Origin: Bacteroidia bacterium
GTDB taxonomy: Bacteria > Bacteroidota > Bacteroidia > Flavobacteriales_E > Vicingaceae
Assembly: GCA_030429925.1 (NCBI GenBank)
Contig: JAUIGQ010000006.1
Location: forward strand, 1 to 45,474
Direction: 5' to 3'
Length of the DNA: 45,474 nucleotides
Numbering within the stretch: position 1 is the first letter of the stretch; each line of letters begins with the position of its first letter. Shown here piece by piece: positions 41,325 through 45,474 of the stretch. The position numbers and the translations under genes are program-made. The notes below the pieces were generated by a model, which saw only the letters and a list, made by a program, of their open reading frames with translations, did no database searches and was not told where the DNA came from.

Positions 41325-42584
41325 CTAGTATTTTTCCACAAGCAAGCTATCTATAAAAGACTCTGTTTGGAGCTTGTATTCATTATATAGCTCTCCTGTT
41401 CCCGGTCCGTAAAATCCAGTGTATACTTTTCTAATCCTATTTTTCTTATCAAGATATAAAGTGGTTGGATAAGACATTATATGATTCAACATTGGGAAGA
41501 TGTCAGTAGGGTGATGACTTCTGTCGAACCCTCCCAAAAGAAGGGTGTAATTCAGATCATATTTCTCTTTCAGGCGTATCAAATTTTTTAAAGCCCTTTC
41601 TTTTTGCCTTGTTCTTTCGAAGGCTATTCCAATTACTTCAAACTCCTTTGAGGCGTATCTGCTCATGAGATCGTTGAGGTAAATGCTTTCGTCCAGGCAG
41701 TTTGGGCACCAACTTCCCATTATCTGTATGAGTTTTACCTTTCCATTGAATTGTTCATTATCCAAACTCACTGTTTCACCTTTGATATTTTCAAGCTTGA
41801 AAGAGATGGAGCTGCTGTCTGAAGAACTTGTCAATTTCTCAGGGTCTCTCAATTCAAACTCAGAATTGACTTTGGCTGTCCAGTTTTCCTCAAAATGAAT
41901 CCCTGAAATAAATACACCACTTAAGGCGCTATCTGATATCTCAGCTGAAAAATAGAAGGCATGAGAGCCGTCAAAAGTGCTTAAGTAGAGACTATCTCCA
42001 ACAACAGCTCCTTCAAGGAAGCGATAGTCTCCGGTTTCCGTAGCAAAAGTTCCACTTACTCTTGCTCCATTTTGCTCAAAGAGACCAATGGCTTTGTACT
42101 CATCTTCAGTACCCGGACTAAAAGTGACTTCGTATTTTTTAAATAACCTTCTAGAAGTATTTGTCTGAGAAGGTTTCTCAAATCTTTCTTTATCAGACTT
42201 GCGCGCCCAAACATCAATTTGGTAGTCTTCACTCTTATAGTAGTTGACCCAAACTCCACTCATGCTATCAGTTGAATGGACTTTTAAGTAGAAGGTTGAT
42301 TCAAAGACCGGCATGTTGGCGATCAAGCTATCATTTCTTACAATAACATCATCCAATAAGATCTCTTCCTCTGAATTAAAGATCTTAAGTTCGTAACGAT
42401 CACCCATATTTATCAATTGAGCCTCAAAGGGCAATAGAGCTTTCTTGAGATCCATATGAAAGAGCCAGCTGCCTTCGTTAGGAATCAGTTGATCAGAGGG
42501 GTTGTTTGGAGGAGAACAGGATTGCTTTACAATCAATGCTCCCATTAGCAATAATAAAAATGTGAGCTTTCTGCTATTCTTCAT
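41325..42584 (-). CDS. TlpA-like thioredoxin-fold lipoprotein
   Basis: From the ATG at 42584 it has 419 residues. The signal peptide ends at Cys23 (MKNSRKLTFLLLLMGAL, then VKQSC), so it is a probable lipoprotein. The N-terminal ~250 residues hold two beta-rich segments of unknown function. The C-terminal TlpA/AhpC domain has IMGSWCPNC near residue 298 and FEVIGIAFERT, so the CxxC pair is CPNC. Such proteins reduce periplasmic disulfides or support cytochrome maturation. An upstream start at 42605 would only add KKKRRRM-like residues from the neighbouring gene's tail, so I reject it. It overlaps the DUF502 gene by 11 bases and closes the minus-strand run. Confidence 0.88.
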   Translation of the reverse strand: MKNSRKLTFLLLLMGALIVKQSCSPPNNPSDQLIPNEGSWLFHMDLKKALLPFEAQLINMGDRYELKIFNSEEEILLDDVIVRNDSLIANMPVFESTFYLKVHSTDSMSGVWVNYYKSEDYQIDVWARKSDKERFEKPSQTNTSRRLFKKYEVTFSPGTEDEYKAIGLFEQNGARVSGTFATETGDYRFLEGAVVGDSLYLSTFDGSHAFYFSAEISDSALSGVFISGIHFEENWTAKVNSEFELRDPEKLTSSSDSSSISFKLENIKGETVSLDNEQFNGKVKLIQIMGSWCPNCLDESIYLNDLMSRYASKEFEVIGIAFERTRQKERALKNLIRLKEKYDLNYTLLLGGFDRSHHPTDIFPMLNHIMSYPTTLYLDKKNRIRKVYTGFYGPGTGELYNEYKLQTESFIDSLLVEKY

Positions 42585-43173
42585 TCGCCTTCTTTTTTTT
42601 TTCACTCTTGGGTCTGATAGAAGCTACACCTCCGGATATGATCATCTTCATCACGTCAGCAGAGGAAGCGTCCAGGGCGGTTACATTTTTCTTTGGCACA
42701 ATGTAGACCTCCCCTGAGATAGCATAGGAGAAAGGCAAGTAAACAGCTACTTTATCATTGCCGATCGATATATCTGACAAATCATCTTTTGTAACAAATC
42801 CAAGTCGTTCCATCTCTATTCCTTCACCCATTTTTACTAAAACCGGCTTTTTAAATTGCTTTTTCTTTCCAACAAAAGCATTCATCAAATCCTTCATTGA
42901 AGTATAGATGATCTTAATAAGTGGTGTATTTTCTATGACCCTTTCAAACGGTCTCAAATACTTAATAAAGATCTTAGTCCCTAAAAAGCCAACCAGAGTT
43001 ACCACAACAAAGAGAATAAGGATTCCCAAACCCGGTATCTCTAGGTTGATGAAGCCATCAAGCAGAACTACCAAATAGAAGATCACATATACTGTTGCAA
43101 CTATTGGAACCAAATAGAAAAGTCCCTGCAAAAAGTACTTTGCTATTAGCGTATAAAACCTTCTATTCTTCAT
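42574..43173 (-). CDS. DUF502 family membrane protein
   Basis: The 199-residue protein has two N-terminal membrane segments (about 12-37 and 45-68). The conserved DUF502 features are LVPIVATVYVI near residue 21, NTPLIKIIYTSMKD, VKMGEGIEMERLGFVT and the cytoplasmic VYLPFSYAISGEVYIVP-type stretch. The C-terminal tail is basic (KKKKANEE). Function in the family is unknown. It overlaps the MmcQ gene upstream by 4 bases (ATGA) and the TlpA-like gene downstream by 11, so the three are probably one operon. Confidence 0.9.
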   Translation of the reverse strand: MKNRRFYTLIAKYFLQGLFYLVPIVATVYVIFYLVVLLDGFINLEIPGLGILILFVVVTLVGFLGTKIFIKYLRPFERVIENTPLIKIIYTSMKDLMNAFVGKKKQFKKPVLVKMGEGIEMERLGFVTKDDLSDISIGNDKVAVYLPFSYAISGEVYIVPKKNVTALDASSADVMKMIISGGVASIRPKSEKKKKANEE

Positions 43174-43502
43174 TTCTTTTTTGGAATTGAGGACAATATA
43201 AGATGGTAACTATCATCTACCCACTCAAAGATCTGTGAGTTCTTGAGCGACCCTTTTGGGTCAATAGAGTTCCAATGTTGCTTATTCATATGATAGCCAG
43301 CTGTCACTTCTTCATAGTGTTCTCTGAGTTCAATAGCCTTATCAGGGTCGCACTTGAGATTGATCCTTTCAAATAGCTCTATATCACAAAGGGCAAACAT
43401 TTTCCCTTTTACTTTAAATACCAGAACATTCGGACCAAATGGAGTGCTCTCTTCCACCCACTCTTTTGAGAGGCAATATTCTCGAAACTCTTCAACGTTC
43501 AT
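43170..43502 (-). CDS. MmcQ/YjbR family protein
   Basis: The 110-residue protein has the family pattern MNVEEFREYCLS, then PFGPNVLVFKVKGKMFAL, LKCDPDKAIELREHY and MNKQHWNSI. Structures of the family resemble a CyaY-like fold and a DNA-binding role has been proposed. Length is complete. It starts directly at the stop of the serine hydrolase gene and overlaps DUF502 by 4 bases. Confidence 0.92.
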   Translation of the reverse strand: MNVEEFREYCLSKEWVEESTPFGPNVLVFKVKGKMFALCDIELFERINLKCDPDKAIELREHYEEVTAGYHMNKQHWNSIDPKGSLKNSQIFEWVDDSYHLILSSIPKKK

Positions 43503-44681
43503 TTAGTAAACTCTATTTGAGAGCAATTTGTCGGTTAGGGCAAAATAATCTAAAAGGTCAGTTGGCACTGTTGGTCCTTTAGTGGGGTCTCTTTTGTGCC
43601 CCAAGCGAACCATAACAGCATCTAACTCAGGGATGGTAACGATATACTGTCCTAATATACCACGTGCATAAAGCACTTTCATTCCTTTATATTCAGTTAT
43701 CCACCAGTGATAGCCATAGTAGTCAACTACTTTTCCGTTTTTGTCTTTTATGTTGACCGGTTGAGAAAGTTCCTCAAAGTAGTTCTTACCAATTATCTCG
43801 GTACCGTTCCAGCTGCCACTGTCCAGCATAAGTTTTCCAATTCTTGCAAAATCTCTTGCATTGCTATAAAAGCAACAATATGCCTTCTCCCAACCTTCTT
43901 CGTTAATTGTCCACATGGCATTATGAGATGCCCCGATCTGCTGCCAGACCTTTTCAGAAAAGAACTCAGACAGGGACTTACCGCATGCTTCTTTTAGGAT
44001 AAAGTTCAAGATGAGAGTATTTCCTCCTTGATATTCCCACAGCTCAGAAGGGCCATACAAGACCTCTTTGTCCATTGTTAAGTCATATAGCTCATCTCCA
44101 TAATAGGTTTGGGCCATGAACCCAAAAGGGTCTCCATAGCTTTCGCCAAAAGCAATTCCGGAACTCATTCTCAATAAGTCCTTAATGCGAATTTTACTTT
44201 TTTCTGCTGTTTTGAATTCATCTAGAAAGTCACCAACAGCTTGATCTACTGATTGAACACAACCGTCCTTAATGGCAGCCCCAATAGCGATGGCCACCAA
44301 GCTTTTAGCAACGGAAAAAGAATTTGAGTAGGAAGCCTCACTGTAACCGTCCCAATATTTTTCAAATAAAATGGAATCATTTTGAATGATCAGGTAGGCA
44401 ACACTTTCCCAATTATTATGAAGGGCCTCTTCTTCCGGCTTTAATTGATAAAGGTTGTAATGGGCACTTTTTGGCCATGGAACATGCTTGGACTGTTCTA
44501 CGATTCTGTTGTCAAATTTTTTATAATCCTCAATTGTAGGACCTGTTTTGCCAACTAAATAGGTGCTTTGGACAGCTTTTATTAGATAGGAATTACCGCT
44601 GACCATCAGAACAATGACAATAAGCAGTATTGCCAAGAGTAAAGAAAAAATAAAACGAAGGAAGTATCGTAGGAACTTCAT
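43503..44681 (-). CDS. Serine hydrolase of the beta-lactamase/NylB-like family
   Basis: The 392-residue protein has an N-terminal membrane anchor or uncleaved signal (residues ~8-28). The nucleophile motif is SxxK in NSFSVAKSLVA near residue 127. The second motif is probably the Tyr in CFYSNARD, as in class C-like esterases and 6-aminohexanoate-dimer hydrolases. The periplasmic domain contains YYGYHWWITEYKG and ends VMVRLGHKRD. Substrate unknown; this family includes carboxypeptidases, esterases and amidases. It starts 24 bases after the PGI/PMI gene and abuts the MmcQ gene, so it is part of the minus-strand run. Confidence 0.88.
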   Translation of the reverse strand: MKFLRYFLRFIFSLLLAILLIVIVLMVSGNSYLIKAVQSTYLVGKTGPTIEDYKKFDNRIVEQSKHVPWPKSAHYNLYQLKPEEEALHNNWESVAYLIIQNDSILFEKYWDGYSEASYSNSFSVAKSLVAIAIGAAIKDGCVQSVDQAVGDFLDEFKTAEKSKIRIKDLLRMSSGIAFGESYGDPFGFMAQTYYGDELYDLTMDKEVLYGPSELWEYQGGNTLILNFILKEACGKSLSEFFSEKVWQQIGASHNAMWTINEEGWEKAYCCFYSNARDFARIGKLMLDSGSWNGTEIIGKNYFEELSQPVNIKDKNGKVVDYYGYHWWITEYKGMKVLYARGILGQYIVTIPELDAVMVRLGHKRDPTKGPTVPTDLLDYFALTDKLLSNRVY

Positions 44682-44705
44682 TCCATAAAGGTAAGAAGCA
44701 GTATC

Positions 44706-45474
44706 TTATTTTAAGTCTGCCAGCATATCTTTTAGTCCACTGATCACATTTACCTCAACGGAATCAATGTCTTTCAACTCTGCCAGGTAATAAGAAACCC
44801 AATCGCCCAAATGAATGAAATAAATGGCTTTCTCTAGCATAGAGTCTCCTTTCGCCCATAGTTCTTTAATGTGCGGAGTATATTTTCCTATCACTTTTTT
44901 GGTAAAGTCGAAGCGCTCCTTGTTTCTATAGTAGTCAGTTTCATCTCTCAGGAGAAGAACAGCAAGCTGATGATCTTCTTTGGTCCATCCCACCAATTCG
45001 TTATGGTTCAATTCAGGAAAAACATGATGCCAGCAGAGCATTTTAGCGTTCTCATTGATCTGTTGTCTCAGTCTTACCAATACACCCTCCCATCGATCCT
45101 CCGCGTATAAGATAGGTAGTTTATTCTCTAGGAATTTTGCAATTTCCTTTGCTTCTGATCTAATTGAGCTTTCTTGAGATGAGATCAACTCAATAGCCAA
45201 TTGGAACTCAGAGATGAATTGATCATCAATAAGTCCGTACTTTTTCAAACAAAAGAACAATTGTGGAAATGCCAAACCAAAAGCAGCTCTTGGAGGAAGG
45301 CCACCTGGAATGACTATATGGTTCAAGCCTTCATTTTTTGCAACACCTTCAAAGCTGCCGCCGGAGCAAATAACTGCTACCTCTGCATTCTTTTTCTTTG
45401 CTTGCTCATACATCGCAAGGGTTTCTTCCGTATTTCCTGAATAGGAGCAACAGATCACAAGGCTATTTTCATTG
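44706..45474 (-). CDS. Bifunctional phosphoglucose/phosphomannose isomerase (5' end beyond window)
   Basis: The visible 250+ residues are the central and C-terminal part of a SIS-fold sugar isomerase. The SIS signature SYSGNTEETL lies at the edge, then GGLPPRAAFG, and the family's active-site stretch INENAKMLCWHHVFPELNHNELVGW. This type interconverts glucose 6-phosphate or mannose 6-phosphate with fructose 6-phosphate. The frame stays open to base 45474 (NENSLVICC), so the real start lies outside. An in-frame GTG at 45458 is inside the domain and is not the start. Confidence 0.9.
   Translation of the reverse strand, partial: NENSLVICCSYSGNTEETLAMYEQAKKKNAEVAVICSGGSFEGVAKNEGLNHIVIPGGLPPRAAFGLAFPQLFFCLKKYGLIDDQFISEFQLAIELISSQESSIRSEAKEIAKFLENKLPILYAEDRWEGVLVRLRQQINENAKMLCWHHVFPELNHNELVGWTKEDHQLAVLLLRDETDYYRNKERFDFTKKVIGKYTPHIKELWAKGDSMLEKAIYFIHLGDWVSYYLAELKDIDSVEVNVISGLKDMLADLK

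Noticed and set aside
42585-42605. Upstream start (42605) for the TlpA-like gene
   Set aside because: It only adds basic residues copied from the A-rich DUF502 tail; the ATG at 42584 starts a normal lipoprotein signal.
43696-43704. TTATCCACC as a DnaA box (origin signal)
   Set aside because: One base off the consensus, isolated, and inside the serine hydrolase gene; no cluster was seen.

Overview
The window is a chromosomal segment of a Bacteroidota bacterium, most likely a marine member of Flavobacteriales or a close relative. Signs of this are the AT-rich DNA, the absence of Shine-Dalgarno sequences, many TAnnTTTG (-7) promoter elements, a type IX secretion (T9SS) gene (porZ), SprB-type repeats, and Bacteroidota-restricted families (DUF4175, DUF4837). 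No phage, insertion sequence, plasmid or CRISPR was found.

Region 1 (1-10910, minus) is a single open frame of at least 3,636 codons that runs off the left edge. It encodes a giant secreted surface protein. In order it has a signal peptide, seven FG-GAP-like propeller blades, SprB-like units that carry other modules inside them, five LamG-type domains in a ~365-residue supermodule, and at least ten tandem ~76-residue SprB-like repeats. T9SS export is inferred; PorZ is encoded in the same window.

Region 2 (11110-15638) holds an ALDH7-type semialdehyde dehydrogenase, a pabA/trpG amidotransferase, a repeat- and terminator-rich intergenic region with tRNA-Cys, and the gltX-folB pair. Region 3 (15693-23652, plus) is a long co-directional run: an RlmI-like methyltransferase, a DUF4175 coiled-coil membrane protein, an RsbW-like ATPase, ybeY, mnmG and a zinc-ribbon methyltransferase. 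mnmG lies between two parS-like 16-mers, which suggests an origin-proximal centromere region. The run ends in two near-identical tandem terminators.

Region 4 (23931-32429) has tRNA-Arg, porZ-recO, then on the minus strand tatA-gatA-lytic transglycosylase-DUF4837 lipoprotein, and divergently a FAD oxidoreductase. Region 5 (32430-38987, minus) is a two-component system, an eight-PAS HisKA_2 kinase with a LytTR response regulator, plus a YwqK/MORN-type protein. Region 6 (39403-45474) has rpiB with an M28 peptidase (plus), facing a minus-strand run of PGI/PMI (cut by the window edge), serine hydrolase, MmcQ/YjbR protein, DUF502 membrane protein and TlpA-like lipoprotein.

Most of the window is housekeeping. 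The distinctive parts are the giant mosaic protein, the parS pair around mnmG, the multi-PAS kinase, and the small repeat families in the two tRNA-containing intergenic regions.
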